From the NCBI RefSeq assembly GCF_012844305.1, contig NZ_JABANE010000042.1, forward strand, positions 1 through 64,000: DNA of 64,000 bases. Direction: 5' to 3'. The notes beneath the pieces were generated by a model. It saw only the letters and a list, made by a program, of their open reading frames with translations. It had not been told where the DNA came from and did not search any database. Of this stretch, positions 52,581 to 62,043 are shown piece by piece; positions within the stretch are counted from its first letter, which is position 1; each line of letters opens with the position of its first letter. Made by a program: the position numbers and the translations under genes. The stretch comes from Flammeovirga aprica JL-4 (GTDB lineage: Bacteria; Bacteroidota; Bacteroidia; Cytophagales; Flammeovirgaceae).

Positions 52581-52919
52581 CTAATCCTCAATATAAATCA
52601 CCTCTCCAGATTCCAACTGATACGCCGTACCAATCTTCTTTCCTTTATTACCAGACTCTTTCTGGTCTTGATTTTCAGAAGGCTTATACTTTGTGATTTC
52701 TTTTCCTTTTTTGGTGATGATTTCCATCTGCTCTTTCCCTGGGTTCTTTACGATGGTAAAATCTTCATCGGAGAAAAATTCTTGCATATTGAATCTCGTC
52801 ACAAAGGCAATCATCAAAGCTACAGCGAAAACCATGGCTACATCAAAAAGATTGGCTACGGATGCTACCGGATCGATATCGTCCTCATTATTTAAGAACG
52901 GATTTTGTCTTCTTCTCAT
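52581..52919 (-). CDS. DUF2149 protein (HmuV-position)
   Basis: Protein of 112 aa with one membrane span at about 27-43 (DVAMVFAVALMIAFVTRF) and a soluble C-terminal part, of the DUF2149 family. It is the last gene of the haem operon and its start lies 32 bases inside the preceding MotA/TolQ/ExbB gene, so the two are translated together. In Porphyromonas gingivalis the corresponding position is occupied by hmuV. The family probably acts as a partner of the proton-channel protein, in the way ExbD partners ExbB; this is inference. Confidence 0.85.
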   Translation of the reverse strand: MRRRQNPFLNNEDDIDPVASVANLFDVAMVFAVALMIAFVTRFNMQEFFSDEDFTIVKNPGKEQMEIITKKGKEITKYKPSENQDQKESGNKGKKIGTAYQLESGEVIYIED

Positions 52920-53493
52920 TTTCTTCTTGCATTAAATCAACAATAAAAACTAAAGTAGCATAGTCCTCAGCAAACCATTTCTGCTGAACATTTTGCAATA
53001 CAAACCCAATACCACCGATAATCAAACCGACAACAGTAGTGGCAAATGCCATCTGCATATTATTCGCCATAGAGGCAATATCACCCGATGAAAGTCCTAC
53101 TAATGCAGGTCCCATTGGAATTAAAGTACCCATCAAACCTACTACAGGTCCCATCTTCGCCAAGTTTTTCAACATACTTAAAGACTTTCTTCCTTTGGCT
53201 TCAAACTCCGCAACCACCCTTTCTCTTCTGACCATTGAGTCTTCAAAAGTGAATAGCTCATTGATGCTAGCAGCAAGCACAGAATCAGAAGCAAAATTAG
53301 GCTGAATTAATTCCTTTTTTAATTCTTCAATGTAGGGCTTAATCGTCTTTTTCTGTTTTACTCTTTGGATAAAAGCATGGTAGTTTTCTCCCAATTTTAC
53401 CAAAGAAAGCACGAACATTACAATCAGTGCGACGACGGTTGGAAACATCAAACCTGATGAAATCCAAAACAATATTTTATTTACGTAATCCAT
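52888..53493 (-). CDS. MotA/TolQ/ExbB proton-channel protein (HmuU-position)
   Basis: Inner membrane protein of 201 aa. Seen: an N-terminal span (LFWISSGLMFPTVVALIVMFVLSLV), a cytoplasmic helical region, and two C-terminal spans with the family motif KMGPVVGLMGTLIPMGPALVGL followed by ANNMQMAFATTVVGLIIGGIGFVL. The gene overlaps its neighbours on both sides (17 and 32 bases), so it is tightly coupled with them. It presumably uses the proton gradient to drive the haem-handling complex of this locus. Corresponds to hmuU in the P. gingivalis hmu operon by position and family. Confidence 0.9.
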   Translation of the reverse strand: MDYVNKILFWISSGLMFPTVVALIVMFVLSLVKLGENYHAFIQRVKQKKTIKPYIEELKKELIQPNFASDSVLAASINELFTFEDSMVRRERVVAEFEAKGRKSLSMLKNLAKMGPVVGLMGTLIPMGPALVGLSSGDIASMANNMQMAFATTVVGLIIGGIGFVLQNVQQKWFAEDYATLVFIVDLMQEENEKKTKSVLK

Positions 53494-54139
53494 GTTTTTT
53501 TCGAATTGATAATAAATAACCGATCAATGCAAACACTCCGAAAATCATCAGTACGAAAAGCGATGATTGTACATCAAAGTCGGAGTTTCCTCCATGTAGT
53601 TTTTGAGGATTGAATAAGGTGGAAATCAGCAATAGCTGTAATATGCTGAAGACGGTAACCACTACTGACTTAATTCGGATCAGTGATTGATTATTTCTGA
53701 ATGAAAAATAAAAACCTAATCCAATAATTAAGATCGAGATCGCATAAGCGATGCTTACAGCCTTAAAACTCCATCCATTAATTGAATCAAAAATCAGTAT
53801 TTCAATAATCAAAATGGAGAATAGGGAAGTGGGTCTCGGTAAAAATGAAAGCACTTGATAGAGCCCTTTGATCACCTTGGTATTGGAATAGCGGGACATT
53901 AAAACACCCAAACTCATTTCAATAATCAAACTTCCAAAGAACAACATTACCCATTGTTCTGTCATTAACTCTTCAAACCAATAGCTCTTACTCTGACTGA
54001 TCAGTGTATTGAAAGAAAGTAATGCTGCACTACTGAGCAAAAAGTATCTAATGACCGACGGCAGCGGTCGAGACTGCCATCGGTCTGCAATCATTAGAAC
54101 AAAACTCATGGAAAGTATTAAAAAGAAAACACCTTCCAT
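53477..54139 (-). CDS. Polytopic membrane protein of the hmu locus (HmuT-position)
   Basis: Integral membrane protein of 220 aa with about six hydrophobic segments (for example VFFLILSMSFVLMIA at the N-terminus and LFVLMIFGVFALIGYLLSI at the end). No motif that I recognise. It begins two bases after the CobN-like gene and its end overlaps the proton-channel gene by 17 bases, so it is expressed with both. By position it matches hmuT; its job (for example linking the CobN-like protein to the channel pair) is unknown. Confidence 0.75.
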   Translation of the reverse strand: MEGVFFLILSMSFVLMIADRWQSRPLPSVIRYFLLSSAALLSFNTLISQSKSYWFEELMTEQWVMLFFGSLIIEMSLGVLMSRYSNTKVIKGLYQVLSFLPRPTSLFSILIIEILIFDSINGWSFKAVSIAYAISILIIGLGFYFSFRNNQSLIRIKSVVVTVFSILQLLLISTLFNPQKLHGGNSDFDVQSSLFVLMIFGVFALIGYLLSIRKKHGLRK

Positions 54140-54141
54140 AG

Positions 54142-57100
54142 TTATTTTACTTTATAATAGACAGCTATTAAAAGGAGTAATAAAGCGATCACGCCCAAGG
54201 CGATGCTGATTTCAGAATTACTCAAACTTTCTTGATTATCTTTTGGTTGATCCACGGTTTCTTCTTGGATCACCTCTTTTTCTAATTGAATACTTTTCTT
54301 TTCTTCTTTTGCCTCAGTTTGTTGTTTTGATGGCAACTCTCTGACTTTTGCGATTTGTTGTTGGTAACTTTCTTTCAGTTGTTGATTGGTAGAATTTTCT
54401 ACAATAAAATCTTTCAACTTCATGTTGTCACAAACAAACTCACTACAACCTGCATTGTGCTTGTCAATCATTTCCTGATGTACTTCCACCAACTTCTCAA
54501 TCTGAGCTTGACTCGCTTTCCAATAACCTTTACGGATTGTTTCCAGCATTACAGCAGTCACTTCTTCCAGAGCATAAGGGTTTTCTTTCTCGAAGAAATC
54601 TTGTGTCTTTAAGTTGTATTTATCTTCTACCAACACTTCCATCAAGTCATCCCAAAGGTGATTCTCGATTTCGTTAGGTTTCATCACATTCCAACCGTAA
54701 GTATTACGGATCGTCTCCGCTACATTCTCAGCACTTGTTGCCCCTTCCTTCATCATCCCTTTCAAGTATTTAGGATTCAATAAAGTTGAACGAGCCTCTA
54801 CCATCAAGGCTTCTTTTACACTTTGAATTTTGACGTTGTTGGCATTTCTGTAATCATTGAAATAAGCATCAGGATCTTTACCTGTGGTATGTCTTACGGC
54901 CATACTTAATCCTCCCATAAACTCATACACGTGATCCAAACTCAAACCACCCCAAGTATTACTTTGTCTTGGTTGAACCACCACATCAGTATTTTGAAGA
55001 GCTGCTTCGAAAATGCCTTCTGCAAATTCTCCCCAATCTTCTTCACCATAAACCGCACCCATGTTGTTGATATAAGTAGAAGCAATTTGATCTTCTGATT
55101 CCCATCGATCTCCTTTTTCTACCAATCCCATGATGTTTGTTCCGTAGTTGCCATTCACACCGCCAAACACTCTATCTGCTGCAAAACGTTGTGCTTTTTG
55201 AGGAGACATCCCTTTTTCCTTTAAGAAACGTTCCGCCTCTGCCACACCTTCTTTTACAAAGTTGGTGACAATCTCATCGGCATTAGCCGCTAACTTCACT
55301 GCTTTATTAATCAAGAACATTCTTGAAGCTGCCAAGTCTCTAAATTGACCCGCAGTTTGCACCACTACATCAATTCTAGGACGATCCAATTCTTCTGAAG
55401 GAATCAACTGCACATCCATTACTTTTCCAAAAGGACCACGAACAGGCTCAACTCCTAGTAAGTATAATATTTCAGCAAAAGTTGCCCCTTCTGTCTCGAT
55501 AAAACTACTTGCCCAAAGCGTAAAACTCACTTTCTTCGGGTACTCTCCGTTTTTCGCAAAATGTTGCTCCAATAATTTCTTCCCTAAAGATTTTCCTAAC
55601 TCCCAAGATTCTTTGGAAGGTGTCGCTTCCGCATCAATAGAGTAAAGGTTTCTACCCGTAGGCACTGCATAAGCATTGGCAATCGGATCTCCACCTGAAG
55701 TCGGCAAAATATGACCACCTTTGATGCCGTTGACCAAAGCGAGTTGCTCTTGTTGGGTACTGATCTTAAGGTTTTCCTTCGACTTTAAAACATTCTCCAA
55801 ACCAACGAATACGTTTTCAACATTTTGAGCATAAAGCATCCCTTTACGAGCAATCGCACTTTTCTTTTGTGCTTCCGCTCTTTGTTTCAACAATTCGTCT
55901 TTCGGAATATCCAATTTCTTTTTGACCTGAGAAGCACCACTTTTACCATCCACTTTTTTCTTGGCGTGAGCCATAGCATGCATTTTTGCCTTTTGTTGCT
56001 TTTCTTCCCAAGCCTTAATCTTATCCAATCGTTCTTGTTTGATCAATTGATTTTTGGCTTGCGCAATGCTTAGCCTATTGGATAAAAGTTTTTGTAAAAT
56101 CGCTTTTGTCGGCTGACGGTAATGCTTATCAAAGTAACGTGCATCTTCTGATTTCTTTTGATCAATAATTCCGTCGGCAACATCCAACTGTGCCAAGCTG
56201 TAAGCAATCGGGTCTAATGACATCAATAAAGCCGTCTCATTTAACTGCTTTTCAGTGTAAGATCTGCCCAAGCTGTACAAGCCATTGGCAACTTTTGAAT
56301 TACCAATTTCCTCCACATATTGAGAGATCGCGAATAATGTAGAATCACTTACGTCACCAGAGAAATCCAATTGAAGATCTTCATCAATTTTCATCTGACG
56401 AGCAATTTCAACAGCAGAAGTTTTATATTTTTTCTTAAGGTTAGGATTTTCTACGCTGTAAAACTTATCTAGCTTTTCCTCTAATTTTTTAAGATCACTA
56501 TAAATTTCACCTTCTGTAAAAGGAGCCGTCATGTGAGTGACAGTAGTAGCATAACTTCTTCGCTTCGCAATGATGCCCTCACCAATATTACTAATCGTAT
56601 AAACATAGAAATGTGGTGTACTTCCGATTAAAGCATCACTCCAATCATTAGAAGATAAACCTACTTGCTTACCCGGTGTAAACTCTAAACTACCGTGCGT
56701 GCCAAAGTGAATAATGGCATCGGCTTTAAAGTCATTTTTCGTCCATAAATAAGAAGCTACATAAGGGTGGGGAGGAGCCGCTTTGGCACCATGCACCAAT
56801 TTGAAACTGTCATCACCAAGACCAGGCATAGGTTGAGGTAATAAAACCACATTGCCAAAGTCCAATCTTGAAACCGCGATGTAGGCATTATCTTTTTCTT
56901 TTACAGAAAGGTATTCACCAGGAGCTTCACCAAATTTCTTGACTACCTCACCGTAAGCACTTTTCGTAAGATCTTTCGCCGTCCATAGTTGGTAATTTGC
57001 TGTATCTACTAAAACAGGATCAGCTGTCTTCACAAAATCATCAAATTTACCTTTCGCATACGGTCCTAAAACCAACCCATTTTTCTGGATCATTTCATGG

Positions 57101-58353
57101 AAATCCTTTTGATTCTTTGGCATATTGTCCACTTTGAAACCTTGTGCTTTCAGCATTTTCAAAGTGTTGTACAATGATTGTTCTACTTCAAGGTTGGAGG
57201 CCACCATCGCATTCATACCAGGACCTTTGAAATAGTAAATCGCAATTTTTTGTTCCGATTTTGGCTTTTGCTTGATGTCAATGTAGTTCTTACACATATC
57301 TGCCAAGCGGTCGATTCTTTCTGGAATTCCTTTAAACTTCAAGAAACCAGATTCATCTTTCATTTCTACCGCAAAAGCATAAGGAGCTACGGCACCATCC
57401 AATTCAGGAAGTACTACACTCATGCTCAACATTCCTCCTGACATTCCTTTCTGAGACTTTTCCCAATCTTCTTTTTTCTGGAAAATACTCAAAGGAGACA
57501 GTACCGGAATATTATGTTCTTTCAACCACTGACTTACATCTTCTCTTGAGTGACCCGCCAAACGACCATGAGGAAGGTAAACCACCAAATCAGGTGAAAC
57601 CTCTTTCATCATTCGGATACGTTGGGTGTGAGAAGTAATTGTGATGACATTTAACCCTCTATCAAAAAGAGCTTTCTGTAAATCAAAAATATGTTCAGGG
57701 TTAGCATTAAAAGGTCCAGGAACACTCGTCAATAATGCGACGGTCGGCTGACCTTCTTTATAAGTATTATTTTTCTTTTGGTTTTCAATAACTTTAGCTA
57801 ATTCAGTAAAAGCCTTCGTAGTTCCCATGCTTAAATAAGCATCCTCAGGAATCTCTTCTACAGGTTTAACTTCTGGAAGGAACCAAGCTTTTTTATCCAC
57901 ATTGACCCTTGTATAATTTAGTAGCTGATGATAGTTGTCCTCACCACCATTATCCAAGTAAGCCTCAATTTCCAATGCCGAAACTGAGCCAATATTACTA
58001 ATCATATTATAAGCGTCATTATTGGAAGCATACACATATACTTTTGTCCCCATATGACTCGCTTTCATCAATTCACGTTGCTCATCGGCAGATAGTGACA
58101 ACCCTCGACCAAATAGGTAGATCACATCATAACTTGTGGCATCGCTTATGTTTTTCTTAGAAAGTGAAGTGATATTAATCCACTCACTGTTGTTTACTTT
58201 ATTGATTTTAGAAAGCTGGAATTCTGAAAAGGAAATAAATGCAATCTGCGTTACGCTGACTTGAGTCGCATAATACAAATACATCATCAAGGTGACTAAA
58301 AGTACAGCACTTGATTTTAATATTTGCTTTTTGTTCTTTTTGATGAATTTCAT
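54142..58353 (-). CDS. hmuS: CobN-like haem dechelatase/chelatase (HmuS)
   Basis: CobN/BchH-superfamily protein of 1403 aa. Seen: an N-terminal membrane anchor (KSSAVLLVTLMMYLYYATQ), the family segments VLPQPMPGLGDD, HFGTHGSLEFTPGKQVGLS and PTGRNLYSIDAEATPS, ETEGATFAEILYLLGVEPV in mid-to-late sequence, and a C-terminal membrane anchor (IALGVIALLLLLIAVYY). No cobalamin synthesis genes occur in the window; the neighbours are a haem receptor, an HmuY-type lipoprotein and the channel pair, so the right comparison is HmuS, reported to release iron from haem, rather than cobaltochelatase. I start at the ATG 58353 because the frame's earlier TTG (58401) lies inside an intercistronic hairpin. Two anchors suggest the large domain is on one membrane face. 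Confidence 0.9.
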   Translation of the reverse strand: MKFIKKNKKQILKSSAVLLVTLMMYLYYATQVSVTQIAFISFSEFQLSKINKVNNSEWINITSLSKKNISDATSYDVIYLFGRGLSLSADEQRELMKASHMGTKVYVYASNNDAYNMISNIGSVSALEIEAYLDNGGEDNYHQLLNYTRVNVDKKAWFLPEVKPVEEIPEDAYLSMGTTKAFTELAKVIENQKKNNTYKEGQPTVALLTSVPGPFNANPEHIFDLQKALFDRGLNVITITSHTQRIRMMKEVSPDLVVYLPHGRLAGHSREDVSQWLKEHNIPVLSPLSIFQKKEDWEKSQKGMSGGMLSMSVVLPELDGAVAPYAFAVEMKDESGFLKFKGIPERIDRLADMCKNYIDIKQKPKSEQKIAIYYFKGPGMNAMVASNLEVEQSLYNTLKMLKAQGFKVDNMPKNQKDFHEMIQKNGLVLGPYAKGKFDDFVKTADPVLVDTANYQLWTAKDLTKSAYGEVVKKFGEAPGEYLSVKEKDNAYIAVSRLDFGNVVLLPQPMPGLGDDSFKLVHGAKAAPPHPYVASYLWTKNDFKADAIIHFGTHGSLEFTPGKQVGLSSNDWSDALIGSTPHFYVYTISNIGEGIIAKRRSYATTVTHMTAPFTEGEIYSDLKKLEEKLDKFYSVENPNLKKKYKTSAVEIARQMKIDEDLQLDFSGDVSDSTLFAISQYVEEIGNSKVANGLYSLGRSYTEKQLNETALLMSLDPIAYSLAQLDVADGIIDQKKSEDARYFDKHYRQPTKAILQKLLSNRLSIAQAKNQLIKQERLDKIKAWEEKQQKAKMHAMAHAKKKVDGKSGASQVKKKLDIPKDELLKQRAEAQKKSAIARKGMLYAQNVENVFVGLENVLKSKENLKISTQQEQLALVNGIKGGHILPTSGGDPIANAYAVPTGRNLYSIDAEATPSKESWELGKSLGKKLLEQHFAKNGEYPKKVSFTLWASSFIETEGATFAEILYLLGVEPVRGPFGKVMDVQLIPSEELDRPRIDVVVQTAGQFRDLAASRMFLINKAVKLAANADEIVTNFVKEGVAEAERFLKEKGMSPQKAQRFAADRVFGGVNGNYGTNIMGLVEKGDRWESEDQIASTYINNMGAVYGEEDWGEFAEGIFEAALQNTDVVVQPRQSNTWGGLSLDHVYEFMGGLSMAVRHTTGKDPDAYFNDYRNANNVKIQSVKEALMVEARSTLLNPKYLKGMMKEGATSAENVAETIRNTYGWNVMKPNEIENHLWDDLMEVLVEDKYNLKTQDFFEKENPYALEEVTAVMLETIRKGYWKASQAQIEKLVEVHQEMIDKHNAGCSEFVCDNMKLKDFIVENSTNQQLKESYQQQIAKVRELPSKQQTEAKEEKKSIQLEKEVIQEETVDQPKDNQESLSNSEISIALGVIALLLLLIAVYYKVK

Positions 58354-58380
58354 TCTAATGAAGTGGTTTGAAAGGAGAGA

Positions 58381-58405
58381 ATCCTTGAGTGAAACACCCA
58401 AGGAT
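58381..58405 (-). promoter_or_regulatory. Intercistronic hairpin between hmuY and hmuS
   Basis: ATCCTTG pairs with CAAGGAT and GTG with CAC around an AAA loop, 25 bases in all, lying between the HmuY-type stop and the HmuS start. There is no T-run, so mRNA processing or translational tuning is likelier than termination. Confidence 0.55.
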
Positions 58406-58427
58406 AATCTTTCTTATATAAACTAAT

Positions 58428-59516
58428 CTATTGTAAAAGTTTGTATTCAAATGTAGGATAGCCGTTTTGACCGTCTTTTGTGTAAGCAAGGAATCGTAGT
58501 TTGTAGTTGTTTCCTTCTTCATCATTTACAATGAAAGAGATATGACTATATACTTTGTATACACCATCTCTATGCGGTTGTAAAATATGGAACCACTCTT
58601 TACCAATCACATCACCTTTTGTCGTAAACTCGTTGTTACCAACGTTATCCGCTGTGATTTCTTCAAAATTACTGTCTTCAATTGTTAATTGATTGATTGG
58701 AGCATCTGTTTCATCCGTTGCTTCATAATCCGCAAAATCAGCTTTTGTACTTTTAGCTCCTTTCACACTACCATTTTGGTTCAAGATCACAGAAGTGTTT
58801 AAACGCATAATATCACAGTTCACACCCGGTACTGCTGCAGGTCCCATAGTAAAACAAGGAGCACCCGTTCTTACGGTTACAGGCTTCAATACGATATCCC
58901 AGTTGGCAGGTTCTACCTCCACAGTTTGGTTGTTGATTGCAGAGAAATAAACAAAACCATTACCTTTTTCAATCGTTGTTGTTTGCTCGTTTTGACCGTC
59001 TAAATCAGCAAAACGGATGATTGATTGAGAAGCTGAATTTTCAGTGATAATGAATTTTTTAAAGCCTAAAGCTTTCGCTAATTCGTTGATACCTAAGTCT
59101 AAGATATAAGGCTTGTTTAATTCAAAGTTCTCTCTGTTCCATGCTGTTAATGTTAAGTCAGCAGATTCATCGTCATAGAAATATTGAAGCCCTGAAACAC
59201 TCGCTTCATTGATAGCATCAAAATCTGTTTCAGTAGGCATTAATAAAGCTACTTTTTTTCCTGTATTGGATTGAACTACTCCTTCTTTATTGAATGCCAA
59301 CTCCCAAGTATTTGTTTCAGTTCTAGTAGTTGTACCAGTGTTAAAGTCAACAAAAACTTGGTGAGAAAAATTACTAGTGATGTCTGCTGTAATTAGCTTA
59401 CTTTCTACATTTTCGTCGTCTGGAGGAGTTGGAGTTGTAGTCTCGTCTGATGACTCACAAGCGAATAACGAACAAAGTAAAATACTGCTGAAGATTGTTG
59501 TTTTAAATAACTTCAT
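58428..59516 (-). CDS. hmuY: HmuY-type haem-binding lipoprotein
   Basis: Surface lipoprotein of 362 aa: lipobox SLFAC (Cys20), a Pro/Asp-rich linker, then an HmuY-like beta domain opening ITADITSNFSHQVFVDFNTG and TNTWELAFNKEG, a pattern shared by the HmuY family. In P. gingivalis HmuY captures haem from host proteins and passes it to HmuR. The gene is nine bases downstream of the TonB-dependent receptor and upstream of the CobN-like gene, the order R-Y-S rather than Y-R-S. It is longer than the HmuY of P. gingivalis (about 215 aa), so an extra C-terminal part is present. Confidence 0.85.
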   Translation of the reverse strand: MKLFKTTIFSSILLCSLFACESSDETTTPTPPDDENVESKLITADITSNFSHQVFVDFNTGTTTRTETNTWELAFNKEGVVQSNTGKKVALLMPTETDFDAINEASVSGLQYFYDDESADLTLTAWNRENFELNKPYILDLGINELAKALGFKKFIITENSASQSIIRFADLDGQNEQTTTIEKGNGFVYFSAINNQTVEVEPANWDIVLKPVTVRTGAPCFTMGPAAVPGVNCDIMRLNTSVILNQNGSVKGAKSTKADFADYEATDETDAPINQLTIEDSNFEEITADNVGNNEFTTKGDVIGKEWFHILQPHRDGVYKVYSHISFIVNDEEGNNYKLRFLAYTKDGQNGYPTFEYKLLQ

Positions 59517-59525
59517 TATTGAAAA

Positions 59526-61835
59526 TTAAAATTGATAACCTAGTTTGATAAAAAATGTAGTGCCATAGCTGATAGGTCTTTCACCTGTACCAACTCTGGA
59601 CAAAATACCTTTGGAACCATCACCATAGATATTTACAGTAGTGACGTTGAGTAAGTTTTTAGCACCCACCGTAGCCAATAACTTTCTCTTCATAAATGGT
59701 TTTGTTAGCGTCAAATCCAATAAGCTGTAAGCTTCTAGAGTTTGTGTTCCAACATCACCTTCTTTGGTTTTAGAAAATTCAGCATAAGGGCTGTTATATT
59801 TATAGAAGACGTTGATTTTAGTATCGAATTTTCTGATCAGATAACTACTTCTTAGTGTGATTTCATAGCTATTGAAAAATTGATCAGAAGATTCCGACCC
59901 AGATCGAGCTAAAAAGCTGAACCCTGGATCAAACGTAAACCGTGATTTATATTCTGTGGCAAGATTGACTGAAAACCCTGTAGAAATGTAGTTCTCGATG
60001 TTTTCGTAAGTTCTTTTGACAGGAGTATTTTCTGAAATATTCGGAGGTACACTGTCTAGGTTAACCATTTCAATTTTGTTTTTGATCTGATTATAGAAAA
60101 CAGATGTGTTTAATGACCATCTCCAATCATTATAGTTTTGGGCATAAGTTGTTTGTAAATTAAAATTATCACCATTTTCAGGTGTTAGATCAGGGTTTCC
60201 AACAATATAGTGATTAGCATCGCTGAAATAGTAATACAATTCTCTCATAGAAGGTACTCTATAACCTTTACCATAACTAAGGCGATATTGCCAATTTTCA
60301 GATGGCTTATAGAGAACATTAAATGAAGGAATAAGAGGGATATTTGTACCAGCAACATCAATTGCTCCGTTTTCAAAAACAGTATTAAAAGTTGTTCTGA
60401 AGGCACTTTGAAAAGCCCAAGCATTTGAAATTTGCCATTTATATGCTGTGAAAAGAGAGTATTCATCATATCCATTTCCTGAGTCAGTACTTACTTTTCC
60501 TCCTGCAGCTCTATTGATATTAGCTTCATAACCCACCACCCAAACGGAGTTGTTGCGACCTATTTCAGATAGCACATAACTACCTCTAGATGTAAAGGTC
60601 ATAAATGATGTAGTATCATGATCGGAGAGTGTATCACTCAAAAACTTCATATTGTGATACAAATCGTTTACATAAAGCTGAGATTGCTGTTCATAGTAAG
60701 AAATCCCGTTGGTAATTTGTAACTGACTTCTTTCAGAGAATTTAGCATCAATATTAATTCCACTATTGATTCTATGTGTTTTATATTCTCGATCTCTTGC
60801 AATAGCATAGCTATACGCCCCATCTTCACCAATTTTGGAATTTATACCGCCTTGACTTTCTCCAAGTGACTTTGAATCCTCAAAAAATTGTTGATAAAAA
60901 CCGGAAATAGAAACTTTATTGATTTGATGTTTTAAGCGGAGGTTTCCATAATACTGTGTGTTAGGTCTCCAGAATTTTCCTCTTTTACTTTGGTCTAAAT
61001 CATATCCAAGAAATTGATTTCTACCACCACTCAATGACATTGAAGTATTTTTCCAACCTTTCCTAATACTACCGTCTACATTAAATTTCCCAATAGACTC
61101 AACGTATGTATTTATACCTCCTTTCCAAGGATCATTCATTGACGGTTTCTTTGTAATCATATTAATAGTCCCCGCCAGAGCATTACTGCCATACTGTACA
61201 GAAAGTGGACCTTCTACCACTTCAATTCTTTCAATATCATTTAAGTTCAGTTGATTCAAATCAAAATCATCCCCACTGCCATTTACCAAAGGAAGACCGT
61301 CCATCAACATTTTTACATTGACTCCTGATAAACCATTGAGAATAATTCTACTCCCCAAAACATCGTCATGAATCACTTTGATATTCTGTTGCTGTTCTAG
61401 TAAGTCACTCATATTCACAGCACCACGGGCCTCAACTTCTTCTACTCCAATTCTTTTTACTTTAAATAAAGAGGAATTGGCTTTTGTAGGAACAAAACCA
61501 CCTGTAACAACGATTTCATCCAGTTCATCTACCTGTTCCTGAAGCTGGAAAGTGTAGCTTTTTTGAGGTTGAATCGTTTTCACAATTGTTTCAAAGCCAA
61601 GACTGTGTATTATCACCCTTGTGGCTTTTGTTACATTATTTGGGATACTTCCGTTGGAAGAAGTGACATCAATAAAATCGTTACTGTCCTCGATTTGAAC
61701 AGTAATACCTGGTATGCCTTCATTATTAGTATCAACTATTCTTATTGTATTCTGATGAGTTTGAGAATAAGAATTGATAGTTAAAAAAATAATGCTCAAA
61801 AGAGGAAGTAATTTACGTGTTATTGAGATTTTCAA
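59526..61835 (-). CDS. hmuR: TonB-dependent haem receptor (HmuR-like)
   Basis: Outer membrane receptor of 769 aa. Seen: signal peptide (KISITRKLLPLLSIIFLTINSYSQ), a carboxypeptidase-like regulatory domain, the TonB-box-like DELDEIVVTGG, a plug domain with DLLEQQQNIKVIHDDVLGSRIILNG and IERIEVVEGPLSVQYGSNALAGTINMIT, and a long barrel ending in KLGYQF (terminal Phe). I place the start at TTG 61835: the frame also has an ATG at 61904, but that lies inside an operator, upstream of the promoter's -7 box (61873-61880) and adds 23 residues before the signal peptide. First gene of the six-gene hmu operon. Ligand inferred to be haem from the operon. Confidence 0.9.
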   Translation of the reverse strand: MKISITRKLLPLLSIIFLTINSYSQTHQNTIRIVDTNNEGIPGITVQIEDSNDFIDVTSSNGSIPNNVTKATRVIIHSLGFETIVKTIQPQKSYTFQLQEQVDELDEIVVTGGFVPTKANSSLFKVKRIGVEEVEARGAVNMSDLLEQQQNIKVIHDDVLGSRIILNGLSGVNVKMLMDGLPLVNGSGDDFDLNQLNLNDIERIEVVEGPLSVQYGSNALAGTINMITKKPSMNDPWKGGINTYVESIGKFNVDGSIRKGWKNTSMSLSGGRNQFLGYDLDQSKRGKFWRPNTQYYGNLRLKHQINKVSISGFYQQFFEDSKSLGESQGGINSKIGEDGAYSYAIARDREYKTHRINSGINIDAKFSERSQLQITNGISYYEQQSQLYVNDLYHNMKFLSDTLSDHDTTSFMTFTSRGSYVLSEIGRNNSVWVVGYEANINRAAGGKVSTDSGNGYDEYSLFTAYKWQISNAWAFQSAFRTTFNTVFENGAIDVAGTNIPLIPSFNVLYKPSENWQYRLSYGKGYRVPSMRELYYYFSDANHYIVGNPDLTPENGDNFNLQTTYAQNYNDWRWSLNTSVFYNQIKNKIEMVNLDSVPPNISENTPVKRTYENIENYISTGFSVNLATEYKSRFTFDPGFSFLARSGSESSDQFFNSYEITLRSSYLIRKFDTKINVFYKYNSPYAEFSKTKEGDVGTQTLEAYSLLDLTLTKPFMKRKLLATVGAKNLLNVTTVNIYGDGSKGILSRVGTGERPISYGTTFFIKLGYQF

Positions 61836-61859
61836 AATGAACTTTGATAAGTGCTTAAA

Positions 61860-61874
61860 TGCGATATAGTCGCA
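61860..61874. promoter_or_regulatory. Candidate Fur-family operator, site A
   Basis: TGCGATATAGTCGCA is a palindrome with arms TGCGAT/GTCGCA around ATA. It overlaps the -7 box of the hmu operon promoter. Confidence 0.55.
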
Positions 61875-61880
61875 AAAGTA
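61873..61880 (-). promoter_or_regulatory. -7 box of the hmu operon
   Basis: Read on the minus strand TACTTTTG, matching TAnnTTTG. Transcription would start near 61866, before the TTG start at 61835 and after the ATG at 61904, which decides the start codon. Confidence 0.55.
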
Positions 61881-61888
61881 TAAATAAA

Positions 61889-61903
61889 TGCGACAGAGTT
61901 GCA
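61889..61903. promoter_or_regulatory. Candidate Fur-family operator, site B
   Basis: TGCGACAGAGTTGCA; with flanks it is AAATGCGAC, three bases, GTTGCATTT (one mismatch over nine-base arms). It lies over the -33 region of the hmu promoter. Confidence 0.6.
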
Positions 61904-62028
61904 TTTGATGGTTGTTAATTTATCTAAAATTGTTAAACATTATTGTTTGTAATTAGTTACGCACTCTTCGATAGGTATCAATTCAAAAATAAAATTCATA
62001 CAATCTTTAATATTCATATATATTCAAA

Positions 62029-62043
62029 TGCGATTATATTGCA
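62029..62043. promoter_or_regulatory. Candidate Fur-family operator, site C
   Basis: TGCGATTATATTGCA, same consensus TGCRAY-N3-RTYGCA as sites A and B. It overlaps the -33 region (62038-62041) of the promoter facing the MerC-like gene. Confidence 0.58.

Noticed and set aside
54142..58401. Assigning the CobN-like protein to cobalamin biosynthesis (cobaltochelatase)
   Set aside because: No other cob gene is near and the operon is of hmu type with receptor, HmuY-like lipoprotein and ExbB-type channel.
61836..61904. N-terminal extension of the haem receptor from ATG 61904
   Set aside because: The ATG lies inside operator B and upstream of the -7 box; the signal peptide begins after TTG 61835.
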